Of a stretch of 51,603 bases of DNA, positions 18,128 through 25,292 are shown one piece after another (the first letter of the stretch is position 1; each line of letters opens with the position of its first letter). The notes under the pieces were generated by a model, which did not search any database, was not told the DNA's origin, and saw nothing but the letters and a program-made list of their open reading frames with translations. The stretch is taken from the NCBI GenBank assembly GCA_003136895.1, contig PLDY01000054.1:18537-70139 (forward strand), in the 5' to 3' direction. This DNA is from Candidatus Erabacter solicola (GTDB taxonomy: Bacteria > Vulcanimicrobiota > Vulcanimicrobiia > Vulcanimicrobiales > Vulcanimicrobiaceae). Position numbers and translations under genes: made by a program.

Positions 18128-18598
18128 CTAGCTCGCGGGGCGGCGCATCGCGCGCAGTTTGTCCGGCGATGCTAGCAACTGCAGGACCGTGCGTCCGGCA
18201 TCGAGTTGCCCGCCGCCGCCGGGTCCCGGCGAGCGCATCGCATCCGGCGCTGCACTCGGCTCGGTCGGGGGTAAGAGCCCGCGGCGCGTCTCGTTCAGTC
18301 TTGCTTGGATGTCGAGTACCGATTTGGTTTCGCTCGGCGACAACACGGCGTCGATCGTCTTGATGGTGTCGAGCGCCGGCAGGGTCCCGGCGTTGAATTG
18401 ATCGATGCTGGCTTGCACCTTGGTCAGATGGTCCGGACTCAAGGCTTTGATCAAGACTGCCTTCGCGTCGGCGCGAGCGGCTTCCATTTTGGCGCGAACG
18501 TCGGTCGGCGGGCCGGCGGGTGCCGGCGGGGGGTCGGCTGATACGGCGATCGGCGCGAGCATGAGAGCGAGCGCGATGGCGGCAAGTATTTTACGCAT
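18128..18598 (-). CDS. Secreted protein of unknown function
   Basis: This is a 156-residue protein with a clear Sec signal peptide (residues 1 to about 21, ending VSADPP). The mature part is helical and charged: VRAKMEAARADAKAVLIKAL and a Leu-rich ASIDQF...LPALDTI, then a Pro/Gly-rich stretch and TVLQLLASPDKLRAMRR. It resembles small periplasmic helical proteins of the Spy/CpxP or heavy-metal-sensor type only in general character. The stop abuts the stop of the OGDH gene in a TAGCTA palindrome, so the genes converge with no spacer. A promoter-like TATAAG lies upstream. Confidence 0.72.
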   Translation of the reverse strand: MRKILAAIALALMLAPIAVSADPPPAPAGPPTDVRAKMEAARADAKAVLIKALSPDHLTKVQASIDQFNAGTLPALDTIKTIDAVLSPSETKSVLDIQARLNETRRGLLPPTEPSAAPDAMRSPGPGGGGQLDAGRTVLQLLASPDKLRAMRRPAS

Positions 18599-18644
18599 AA
18601 CCCGACGGTAACCCGAGACCCTTATACAATCCTGGGAGCGGCCA

Positions 18645-18665
18645 CGAACCTAACGCGAACCTAAC
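18645..18665. repeat. Tandem CGAACCTAAC repeat, 11-bp period
   Basis: CGAACCTAAC occurs at 18645-18654 and again at 18656-18665, one DNA turn apart. The copies overlap the paiB stop and lie upstream of the secreted-protein gene, whose possible -10 element (TATAAG on the minus strand) is about 25 bp away. The layout is that of an activator or response-regulator direct-repeat site. Confidence 0.35.
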
Positions 18666-19317
18666 CTTCGGGATTTTCGCGTTGCGCCAAGAGCGAGCTC
18701 ATGATCTGCGCCGTCGAGCGATCTTCCTGACGCTCTGAAACGGCGAGCGCATCGATCGCGCCCGCGACATCGGCGGCCGGGCGGTTTTGGCTCATCTTCC
18801 ATTTACCGACCAAGCGCTCGATCGGCATGCGCAGGCCGACGATGCCTTTCAATTGCGAATCGATGAATTCGCGCGGCGCGTCCGCCACCGCCCAGGGCGC
18901 TGGCCGGCCCTGCTCGTTCGTCTCGGTCAAGCGCGTCACCAGATCGCGCAAACGTTCGGCATCCTCGAAGATCTCGGCGCGACCGTGCGCGTGGATCGCG
19001 ACGTAGTTCCACGTCGGCACGACCTTCCCGGTCTCGCGCGTGGTCGCATACCACGCGGGCGATACATATGCGTGCGGCCCCAGGAAGATCGCGAGTGCTT
19101 CGGTCTGCGGCGTCAGCACGCGCCAGTGTGGATTCGCGCGCGCGAAATGAAAGAGCAGCGTGCCGTTTGCACCGGGACCGGATTCCAGCAGCATCGGAAC
19201 GTGACTTGCGATCAGCCCATCGGCGCTTTGAGTGACGATCGTGGCAAACGGAGATTGCCGGATGGCCTCGTGCAGCTGCGCGATGTCATCGAGCGCGAAG
19301 TGCGCGGGGACGTACAC
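18661..19317 (-). CDS. PaiB-like FMN-binding transcriptional regulator
   Basis: This is a 218-residue protein of the PaiB/FMN-binding split-barrel family. Segments typical of the family are the N-terminal MYVPAHFAL, SHVPMLLE, HFARANPHW, VSPAWYATT, VPTWNYVAIHAHGRAE and QLKGIVGLRMPIERL. In Bacillus, PaiB affects sporulation and protease gene expression; here its role is unknown. The start is GTG at 19317, two bases past the oligopeptidase B stop, so it is probably translated from the same mRNA. The frame is open further upstream, but that extension overlaps the peptidase and lacks family similarity. Confidence 0.85.
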   Translation of the reverse strand: MYVPAHFALDDIAQLHEAIRQSPFATIVTQSADGLIASHVPMLLESGPGANGTLLFHFARANPHWRVLTPQTEALAIFLGPHAYVSPAWYATTRETGKVVPTWNYVAIHAHGRAEIFEDAERLRDLVTRLTETNEQGRPAPWAVADAPREFIDSQLKGIVGLRMPIERLVGKWKMSQNRPAADVAGAIDALAVSERQEDRSTAQIMSSLLAQRENPEG

Positions 19318-19318
19318 G

Positions 19319-21445
19319 TCAGCGCGCCGCTGCGGGCGTGATCTCCGAGAGGATGAAGGCGTAGTTGAACGCGGTCTCCTTGAGCGCGTCGTAGCGTCCG
19401 GATGCCCCACCGTGACCCGCTCCGAAGTTGACCTCGAGCAGCAACGGATTGTGGCCGGTATTGAGCGCGCGTATCTTAGCGACGAGTTTCGAGCCTTCCC
19501 AGTACGGGACTTGGCTATCGTTGATCGAGACGCGCACCAGCATCGCCGGATACGCTTGCGCCGTGACGTTGTCGTAGGGCGAGTAGCGCATCATGTAGTC
19601 GTAGTCGGCCTTCACGTTCGGATTGCCCCACTCGAGATACTCGGCCGTCGTCAGCGGCAGGCTTGGGTCGAGCATCGTGTTCATCACGTCGACGAACGGG
19701 ACGGCCGCGACGACTGCTTTAAAGAGGTCGGGCCGCATATTCGTCACCGCGCCCATCAGCAGACCGCCGGCGCTGCCGCCCAGAATCGCGAGCCGGTCCT
19801 TCGAGGTATAATGCGCGCCGACCAGATACTCCGTGCAGTCGATGAAGTCGGTGAAGGTGTTCAGCTTATGCATCAGGTGACCCGACGTGCGCCAAGCCTC
19901 GCCCAATTCTCCGCCGCCGCGGATCATCGCGTTAGCATAGACAACTCCGCGATCGAGCAGCACCAGACGCGAGGCCGCGAACGTCGGATCGGTCGAACTC
20001 CCGTACGAACCGTAGCCATAGAGGAGCATCGGCGCCGAGCCGTCAAGCATGGTGCCGCGCTTATAGACGAGCGCGATCGGAACGTGCGTGCCGTCGCGCG
20101 CGGTCGCGTACTTCAACTCCGAGACGTACGCTGAAGCGTCGTAGCCGGGAACCTCGGTTTGCTTGAGGAGCGTGCGTTTGCCGGTCTTCAAATCCAGATC
20201 GAAGACCGAATTCGGCGTGACGAGCGACGTGTAGCTATAGCGGAACGTCGTGCTGGAATGTTCACGGTTCGCCGAGGGAAATGCGGTATGCACTATCTCG
20301 GGAAACTCGACCTGCGAGCGTTTACCCGTTTTGAAATCGAGCAACTCGAGGCTCGCGAAGCCGCCCGTGCGCTCGGAGATGACGGCATAGTCGTCGAAAA
20401 CGGTTAAGCCGGTGAGGTGCACGCCGGCACGCTGCGGGACGATTTCGCTCCAGTGCGCTTCGTCCGGCGTCCGTAGGGGCGCGCTAACGACCCGGTAGTC
20501 CTCGGCTCCGCGGTTGGTCAGGATCAACCAGCGGTCGCCGTGATGCTCCACATGATAGCGATGGTCGATTTGCCGCGCGATCAGGACCTTGAGCGGGTCC
20601 GCCGGCCGATCGGCCTGGATATAGCGGGACTCGGTCGTCGACTTGCTGGCGGCGTCCAAGAAGATGAATTTCCCGTCGAGCGAACGATGCACGCCGATGT
20701 CGTAGAGCTCGTCCTTCTCGGTGTAGAGCACATCGCTTGAGGGAGCGCCCAACGTATGGCGCCAGAACGTGTCGTTGCGTTTGCTGACCTCATCCTCGGT
20801 GACGTAGAAGAGCGTCTTGTTATCCGACGCCCAGGCCGCGTCGTCAACGCGCGGGATACTCTCGCCCAGGCCGGCGCCCGTCGCCAGATTCTTCACGTGG
20901 AGCGTGTACTGGCGGTAACCGGTCGTATCGAGCGAGTACGCGAGGAGGTTGCCGTCGTCGCTGACCTCGTACAGGCCGAGTCCTAAGAACTTTTTGCCTT
21001 GCGCTAAGACGTTGAGATCGAGCGTGATCTCCTCGGGCGCATCGAGGCTGCCGCGCTTGCGCGCCAAGATCGGGTACTGTTTGCCCTCTTCCGTGCGCGA
21101 ATAATAGTAGTAGTCTCCGTACTTATACGGAACTTGCAGGTCGCTCTGTTTGATGTGCGAGAGCATCTCGTCGTAGAGTCGCTGCTGCAACGCTTCCGTC
21201 GGTTTCATGACGGCGGCCGTGTAGGCGGTTTCCGCCTGCAAGTAGCTCGTGACCGCCGGATCGCTCTTCTGGCGGAGCCAGAAGTAGTCGTCGGCACGTT
21301 TATATCCGTTGATTTCGCTCGGATGTGCGATCCTCGCCGCGACGGGGGGCGTGGCGACCGCGGGATCGAGTGTGGCCGCGGCGGCCGTGCTAAAGGGAGA
21401 CGACATCAAGACACCCGTGATGAGCAGCGAACATACAAAGCGCAT
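19319..21445 (-). CDS. ptrB: Secreted oligopeptidase B / prolyl oligopeptidase family serine peptidase (S9A)
   Basis: This 708-residue serine peptidase has a signal peptide (residues 1 to about 24), a seven-bladed propeller region (about 90-420) and a C-terminal alpha/beta hydrolase domain. The catalytic triad is visible as Ser558 (GGSAGG), Asp643 (NDSQVPYWE) and His678 (GAGHGGASGR). The NDSQVPYWE and GAGHGG contexts are those of oligopeptidase B, which cuts short peptides after Lys or Arg. Most oligopeptidase B proteins are cytosolic, so the signal peptide suggests a periplasmic role. It follows the lysine catabolism genes in the same direction with a gap of 49 bp and could supply lysine from peptides (inference). 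Confidence 0.92.
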   Translation of the reverse strand: MRFVCSLLITGVLMSSPFSTAAAATLDPAVATPPVAARIAHPSEINGYKRADDYFWLRQKSDPAVTSYLQAETAYTAAVMKPTEALQQRLYDEMLSHIKQSDLQVPYKYGDYYYYSRTEEGKQYPILARKRGSLDAPEEITLDLNVLAQGKKFLGLGLYEVSDDGNLLAYSLDTTGYRQYTLHVKNLATGAGLGESIPRVDDAAWASDNKTLFYVTEDEVSKRNDTFWRHTLGAPSSDVLYTEKDELYDIGVHRSLDGKFIFLDAASKSTTESRYIQADRPADPLKVLIARQIDHRYHVEHHGDRWLILTNRGAEDYRVVSAPLRTPDEAHWSEIVPQRAGVHLTGLTVFDDYAVISERTGGFASLELLDFKTGKRSQVEFPEIVHTAFPSANREHSSTTFRYSYTSLVTPNSVFDLDLKTGKRTLLKQTEVPGYDASAYVSELKYATARDGTHVPIALVYKRGTMLDGSAPMLLYGYGSYGSSTDPTFAASRLVLLDRGVVYANAMIRGGGELGEAWRTSGHLMHKLNTFTDFIDCTEYLVGAHYTSKDRLAILGGSAGGLLMGAVTNMRPDLFKAVVAAVPFVDVMNTMLDPSLPLTTAEYLEWGNPNVKADYDYMMRYSPYDNVTAQAYPAMLVRVSINDSQVPYWEGSKLVAKIRALNTGHNPLLLEVNFGAGHGGASGRYDALKETAFNYAFILSEITPAAAR

Positions 21446-21494
21446 AGCTCCGGGCTTACGCGGTCGCCACGGAAAATCTTTGAACTCGAGCGGC

Positions 21495-21905
21495 CTAGGG
21501 CGGCTGCGCCGCGAGAGCGACTTCCTGGCCGAATGAAATCTCGAGCATGTGTCCGTCGGGATCGGCGATGAGGGCCCAATATCCGACCGGATACCCGGAG
21601 TCGGTCGGTCCGCTCTTCAGGCGTTTCTCATCGCGCGCCAAGGCGCAGCGCTCGTCAACCGCCGCGCGGCTCGGAAGACCGATCCCGAGGTGCGCGTTTG
21701 GTCCGAGCGGGTTGCGAACCGGATCGGCCGCCTCGATCAGGACCAGGACGAAGGGTCGCGTCCGATCGCTGAGCCACACGACCCGTTTGCCGTCGTCACG
21801 CCGGCTGTGCACGATTCCCATCCGGGCGTAGCGCGCGTAAAAATCGACGCTAGCATCGATATCGTGCGCGTAGAGTGCGATGTGGGTAAAGCCGATATCG
21901 CTCAC
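21495..21905 (-). CDS. VOC-superfamily (glyoxalase/dioxygenase-fold) protein
   Basis: This is a 136-residue protein with one vicinal-oxygen-chelate fold. It has FTHIALYAHDIDASVDFYARY at the N-terminus (metal-ligand His in THIAL) and DPDGHMLEISFG at the C-terminus (Glu ligand). Family members include glyoxalase I, epimerases and extradiol dioxygenases; the reaction cannot be assigned. The start is GTG at 21905. It is 7 bases downstream of the ABM gene in the lrp-kdd-kamA run, so it may take part in the same pathway. Confidence 0.82.
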   Translation of the reverse strand: MSDIGFTHIALYAHDIDASVDFYARYARMGIVHSRRDDGKRVVWLSDRTRPFVLVLIEAADPVRNPLGPNAHLGIGLPSRAAVDERCALARDEKRLKSGPTDSGYPVGYWALIADPDGHMLEISFGQEVALAAQPP

Positions 21906-21912
21906 GCGGGCT

Positions 21913-22203
21913 CTATTCGGCGAACGGGATGTAAAGTTCCGGCTCGCGGCGCTCGGCGATTTTCTGGATGCCGTTCTTCCCGTAGCGCTCGAAGTGCGGG
22001 GCCGAGCGGTGAGCCTCGAGCGCGGCCTCGTCGTCGTACTGCTCGTAGATGAAGAACTTCGCCGGATCGTTCTTAGCGCGATGCACGACGTACATCCGGC
22101 AGCCGGACTCCCGGCGCGAGGCTGGGATCAACTCGCGGAAGTAGCCCGCGGCTTCCTCTTCGTGCCCGGCTTTGAAGACGTAGGTGACGGCCAGGGCGAT
22201 CAT
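21913..22203 (-). CDS. Antibiotic biosynthesis monooxygenase (ABM) domain protein
   Basis: This is a 96-residue ABM/dimeric alpha-beta barrel protein. Segments are LAVTYVFKAGHEEEAAGYFREL, SGCRMYVVHRAKNDP, FFIYEQYDDEAALEAH and SAPHFERYG, with the characteristic EQYDDEAALEAHRSAPHF block. Homologues include quinol monooxygenase YgiN and LsrG isomerase; the catalytic role here is unknown. Its ATG overlaps the kamA TGA (TGATG), so it is translated with lysine aminomutase. This linkage is not a known part of lysine degradation. Confidence 0.83.
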   Translation of the reverse strand: MIALAVTYVFKAGHEEEAAGYFRELIPASRRESGCRMYVVHRAKNDPAKFFIYEQYDDEAALEAHRSAPHFERYGKNGIQKIAERREPELYIPFAE

Positions 22204-23594
22204 CAGGCGGGCACGTACGTTCGCGGGCCGCCCGCGGCGACGATGGCGTCGGCGATCATGCGCTCGGCTTCCCCCGGATGACGCCAGCGGGATTGTGCGT
22301 CGGGATCGAGCGTATCGATTGGATCGAAGTAGACGAAGTGTTTGCCGGGCTTCACGCTCGGCGCGGAATAGACCGCGATGCCGTTCGAGCGATCGTAGTG
22401 ATCGAAACTGTGGACGTCGCGCTTTCCGCCGCCGCCCGGAGCGTCGCAGATAAAGGTCGGCGTGTTGAAGCCGGCCGTCGAACCGCGCACGAATTTCTCG
22501 ACGTCGATCGCGGTCGCAATCGAGGTGCGCAAGTCCTCGACGCCTTTCACAAGATCGTGCATGTAGACGTAGTAAGCGTGCACGTTGAGGTAGCCGAGGC
22601 GCTTCACCAGCAACTGCATCACTTCGGGATCGTCGTTCACGCCGCGGATCAGGACCGTCTGGTTGCGTACGGTGATACCGCGTTCGAAGAGCAGCCGCAT
22701 CGCCTTCTCGGTGATCCAACTGACCTCGTTCGGGTTGTTGAAATGCGTGTGGATGACGACTTCCTTGCCGAGCGCGCGACCGCTGTCGACGACAGCGGTC
22801 ACCGCATCCGTCCAAGCGTGATCGGTCAAAATCTTCATCGGCATGACGGCCGGCCCTTTGGTCGCGAACCGCATGCGGCGCACGTGCGGAATCGACAGGA
22901 GGGCGTCGCCGATCGTCGCGATCGATTTCGGCGCAAGCTGGTAGACGTCGCCACCGGAGATCACGATATCTTCGAGTTCCGGCCGCGAAGCTATGTAGTC
23001 GAATGCGTCCTGCCACTGTTTGGGGGTACGCGCCAGCGGAACTTTGTCGACGGATTCCGTGTCGGCGCCGATTGCGTACGAGCGCGTGCAGAAGCGACAG
23101 TATACCGGGCAGACGTTCAGCGGCAGAAACAACGCTTTGTCGACGTAGCGGTGCGTCAGGCCCGGCACCGGTGAATCCTCGAGTTCGTGGAGCGAGTCGA
23201 GCGTCAAGCGCGGATGATCGGGGAGCAGTTTCGACGCCAGCGGAATGAACTGCGTGCGGATCGGGTCGCTGTAGGGCCGCTCCCAATCGATCGACGCGAT
23301 CATGTACGGCGAGACGCGCACCGCCATGGGCGCGCGCCGAAACCCTTCGCGCGCATCGCTGAAGAACGATGGTTCGACCAGCTCTTTGACGGTGGCGAGT
23401 AGCTCGTCCGCCGATTTGACGGAGTTCTGCCCTTGCCAGATGTGATCGAGGAACGTCGCCTCATCGATCTCGCGATACTTGGGAATCGAGCGCCAGAACT
23501 CGCCCTGACGCCAATTCGTGTGCGCGAACGCTTCCGGCCCGGCCGGCGGTTTGAGGTGGTGTTCGCGAACGACTGGTTCCATGTGGTCTTTCAT
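22203..23594 (-). CDS. kamA: L-lysine 2,3-aminomutase (radical SAM, PLP)
   Basis: This 463-residue enzyme converts L-lysine to L-beta-lysine. The [4Fe-4S]/SAM motif C162-x3-C166-x2-C169 (CPVYCRFC) is present, as is the SAM-loop SGGDVYQL. The PLP lysine is Lys391 in PGGGGK. Two acidic residues that recognise the lysine side chain in the clostridial enzyme (its Asp293 and Asp330) are matched by Asp347 (MHDL) and Asp384 (CDAPG) with the same spacing of 37. This favours true lysine specificity over the EpmB or glutamate type. The start ATG 23594 overlaps the kdd TGA by 4 bases (ATGA). It lies in a run with kdd and an Lrp-type regulator. Confidence 0.95.
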   Translation of the reverse strand: MKDHMEPVVREHHLKPPAGPEAFAHTNWRQGEFWRSIPKYREIDEATFLDHIWQGQNSVKSADELLATVKELVEPSFFSDAREGFRRAPMAVRVSPYMIASIDWERPYSDPIRTQFIPLASKLLPDHPRLTLDSLHELEDSPVPGLTHRYVDKALFLPLNVCPVYCRFCTRSYAIGADTESVDKVPLARTPKQWQDAFDYIASRPELEDIVISGGDVYQLAPKSIATIGDALLSIPHVRRMRFATKGPAVMPMKILTDHAWTDAVTAVVDSGRALGKEVVIHTHFNNPNEVSWITEKAMRLLFERGITVRNQTVLIRGVNDDPEVMQLLVKRLGYLNVHAYYVYMHDLVKGVEDLRTSIATAIDVEKFVRGSTAGFNTPTFICDAPGGGGKRDVHSFDHYDRSNGIAVYSAPSVKPGKHFVYFDPIDTLDPDAQSRWRHPGEAERMIADAIVAAGGPRTYVPA

Positions 23595-24655
23595 GCGATG
23601 GGGGACGGAGAGACAAAGCGGTCGAGAAAATATGCCAAGACGGGTGGATGGTCGCGCAACATTTGCAACGCGATCGCCGCATGGTCCTTGGCGTACCCGT
23701 TGCCGACGATCATCGTGACGTCTTTCCCCACGCCTTCGGCGCCGAGCGCGGCGGCCGTGAACGAGGTGCACATCGAGAAGAAGTAGATCGTCCCGGCGTC
23801 TCTGGTGCAGAGGATCGATGCGAGTTCCGTTCCGGGCACGTTGACGCAGCTGATCGTCAGATCGGCGAGTTCGGGGAGCGTGGAAGCGACGCTCTCGAAT
23901 GCGGCGAGCGGCTCGCGCGCGTCGGCGGCGACGAACGCGTCGACGTAGCCGTGGTCGAGCAACAGTCGTGCGCCGGCGGTCGCCGCATCGGGTGCGATAC
24001 CGACGACGCGGCCGCTCGGGCCGACGCGTTCGCGCGCTGCAACGCAGGCAAGTATGCCGGATTTTCCGTCGGCGCCGAAGACGGCGACCGTCGCGCCAAG
24101 TGTCGCCAAGCGCCGAACCTGGGCCGGCGCACCGGCGACATCGAGAACGGCGAGCGCGACGTCGGCCGGAATATCGTCGGGCAAGATCGCGTATGTCCCG
24201 CTCGCGAAGAGCACGGCGCTGCCGCGAATCCAGATGCGGCCGCAGGCAGGATCCACGCGCAGAACTTCATCGATATGGAGCGGCGTCAGGGTGAGCGAGA
24301 CGAGCGAGGCGATGCGATCGCCTTCGCGTAGATCGATCCGCTCGCGCAGCGCTGCGCCGATCGTTCGGACGCGGCCGATGAACATGCCGCCGCTTCCGGT
24401 CGCCGGATTGTGCTGCTTGCCGCGTTCGGCAACGAGCGCGATGACGTTCGCGGCGATGCGCGAGGGGTCGCCGTCGCACGCGCCGGCGATCTGCCTGAAC
24501 GAAGCCGAGTCGATGTTGAGCGCATCGACATCGCAGAGGATCTCGTTCTCGTAGGCGACCGCGGTGGCGTCGAGACGCCACGCGCTCTGAGGCAAGACGC
24601 CCACAGGTTCGAGCACTCGGTGGCTTCCGAGGCGGCAGGCCTTTTCGCGTCTCAC
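23591..24655 (-). CDS. kdd: L-erythro-3,5-diaminohexanoate dehydrogenase
   Basis: This is a 354-residue NAD-dependent oxidative deaminase of the lysine fermentation pathway. It converts 3,5-diaminohexanoate to 5-amino-3-oxohexanoate. The family signature is visible: GSHRVLEPVGVLPQSAWRL, ENEILCDVDALNIDSASF, GKQHNPATGSGG and a Rossmann-type VFGADGKSG. It shares stop/start overlaps with both lrp (upstream, ATGA) and kamA (downstream, ATGA). The intermediate mutase kamDE (beta-lysine 5,6-aminomutase) and kce/kal are not in the window, so they must lie elsewhere or be replaced. Confidence 0.93.
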   Translation of the reverse strand: MRREKACRLGSHRVLEPVGVLPQSAWRLDATAVAYENEILCDVDALNIDSASFRQIAGACDGDPSRIAANVIALVAERGKQHNPATGSGGMFIGRVRTIGAALRERIDLREGDRIASLVSLTLTPLHIDEVLRVDPACGRIWIRGSAVLFASGTYAILPDDIPADVALAVLDVAGAPAQVRRLATLGATVAVFGADGKSGILACVAARERVGPSGRVVGIAPDAATAGARLLLDHGYVDAFVAADAREPLAAFESVASTLPELADLTISCVNVPGTELASILCTRDAGTIYFFSMCTSFTAAALGAEGVGKDVTMIVGNGYAKDHAAIALQMLRDHPPVLAYFLDRFVSPSPIA

Positions 24656-25146
24656 GCTGCGGGCGCGCGTTCGCCGACGAGATCGGCGAGCGGCAGACCT
24701 TCGCGCTCGAACGGCGTCGAGAGTACGATCGTCGTTTTGGTGCGCGCGATGCCGGCGACCACCTTGAGCCGCGACAGAAACGCGTCGAGGTGACCGGTCG
24801 AGCGAGTCAATACTTTGAGAACGAACGACTCCTCGCCCGCGACGCTGTGCACTTCCGCAACCTCGGGCAACGCCGCGACCGCCGATTGAAATGCGTCGTA
24901 ACGAACTTCGGAAGTCGTGTAGACGCTAACGAACGCGGTCAATGCGATGCCGAGACGGCGTGCGTCGAGACGAGCTGTATAGCCTTTAAGATAACCGCGC
25001 GATTCCAAGCGCTTCACGCGATCGTGGACCGCCGACGAACCCAGACCGACGACAGCCGCCAATTCGGCGAAGGTCGAGCGCGCATTACGCTGGAGGCCTT
25101 CCAGCAGACGAAGGTCGAGCTCGTCGAGCTCAGGGTGATCGAACAT
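24652..25146 (-). CDS. Lrp/AsnC-family transcriptional regulator
   Basis: This is a 164-residue Lrp/AsnC protein. The N-terminal helix-turn-helix LDELDLRLLEGLQRNARSTF...VGLGSSAVHDRVKRLESRGYL is at residues 4-55, and the C-terminal RAM ligand-binding domain contains EVAEVHSVAGEESFVLKV. Family members sense amino acids. Here it leads the kdd-kamA run with an ATGA overlap, so it probably senses lysine or a degradation intermediate and controls the operon (inference). The start ATG 25146 has GGGAG upstream. A promoter and direct TTATCCGG repeats lie 40-90 bp upstream. Confidence 0.9.
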   Translation of the reverse strand: MFDHPELDELDLRLLEGLQRNARSTFAELAAVVGLGSSAVHDRVKRLESRGYLKGYTARLDARRLGIALTAFVSVYTTSEVRYDAFQSAVAALPEVAEVHSVAGEESFVLKVLTRSTGHLDAFLSRLKVVAGIARTKTTIVLSTPFEREGLPLADLVGERAPAA

Positions 25147-25184
25147 GGGCTCCCGCCTGAACGTATCTTTGGTAGTGTCGATAT

Positions 25185-25212
25185 ATTCTAGCCGTTTATC
25201 CGGGAAAAGCAA
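25185..25212 (-). promoter_or_regulatory. Candidate sigma-70-type promoter of lrp-kdd-kamA
   Basis: On the minus strand, TTGCTT (25212-25207) and TAGAAT (25190-25185) are spaced by 16 bp. They would start transcription near 25178, about 32 nt before the lrp ATG. The surroundings are notably AT-rich for this genome. Confidence 0.55.
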
Positions 25213-25234
25213 GGAAGGGACGGTTGTTATCCGG
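25196..25234. promoter_or_regulatory. Direct repeat TTATCCGG x2, 31-bp spacing: candidate Lrp operator
   Basis: TTATCCGG occurs at 25196-25203 (inside the promoter spacer) and again at 25227-25234. The 31-bp distance is about three helical turns, as expected for wrapped Lrp-type octamers. A site this close to the promoter fits autoregulation, but this is sequence pattern only. Confidence 0.4.
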
Positions 25235-25292
25235 TTCTAGATAGAAATCTCCGGCCAATTTTCGCAATCAGGCCGGCCTCCGGCGGCGCCGG

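Noticed and set aside
18128-18130. TAGCTA palindrome at the convergent stops as a regulatory site
   Set aside because: It is just the two overlapping-neighbour stop codons and is too short to be informative.
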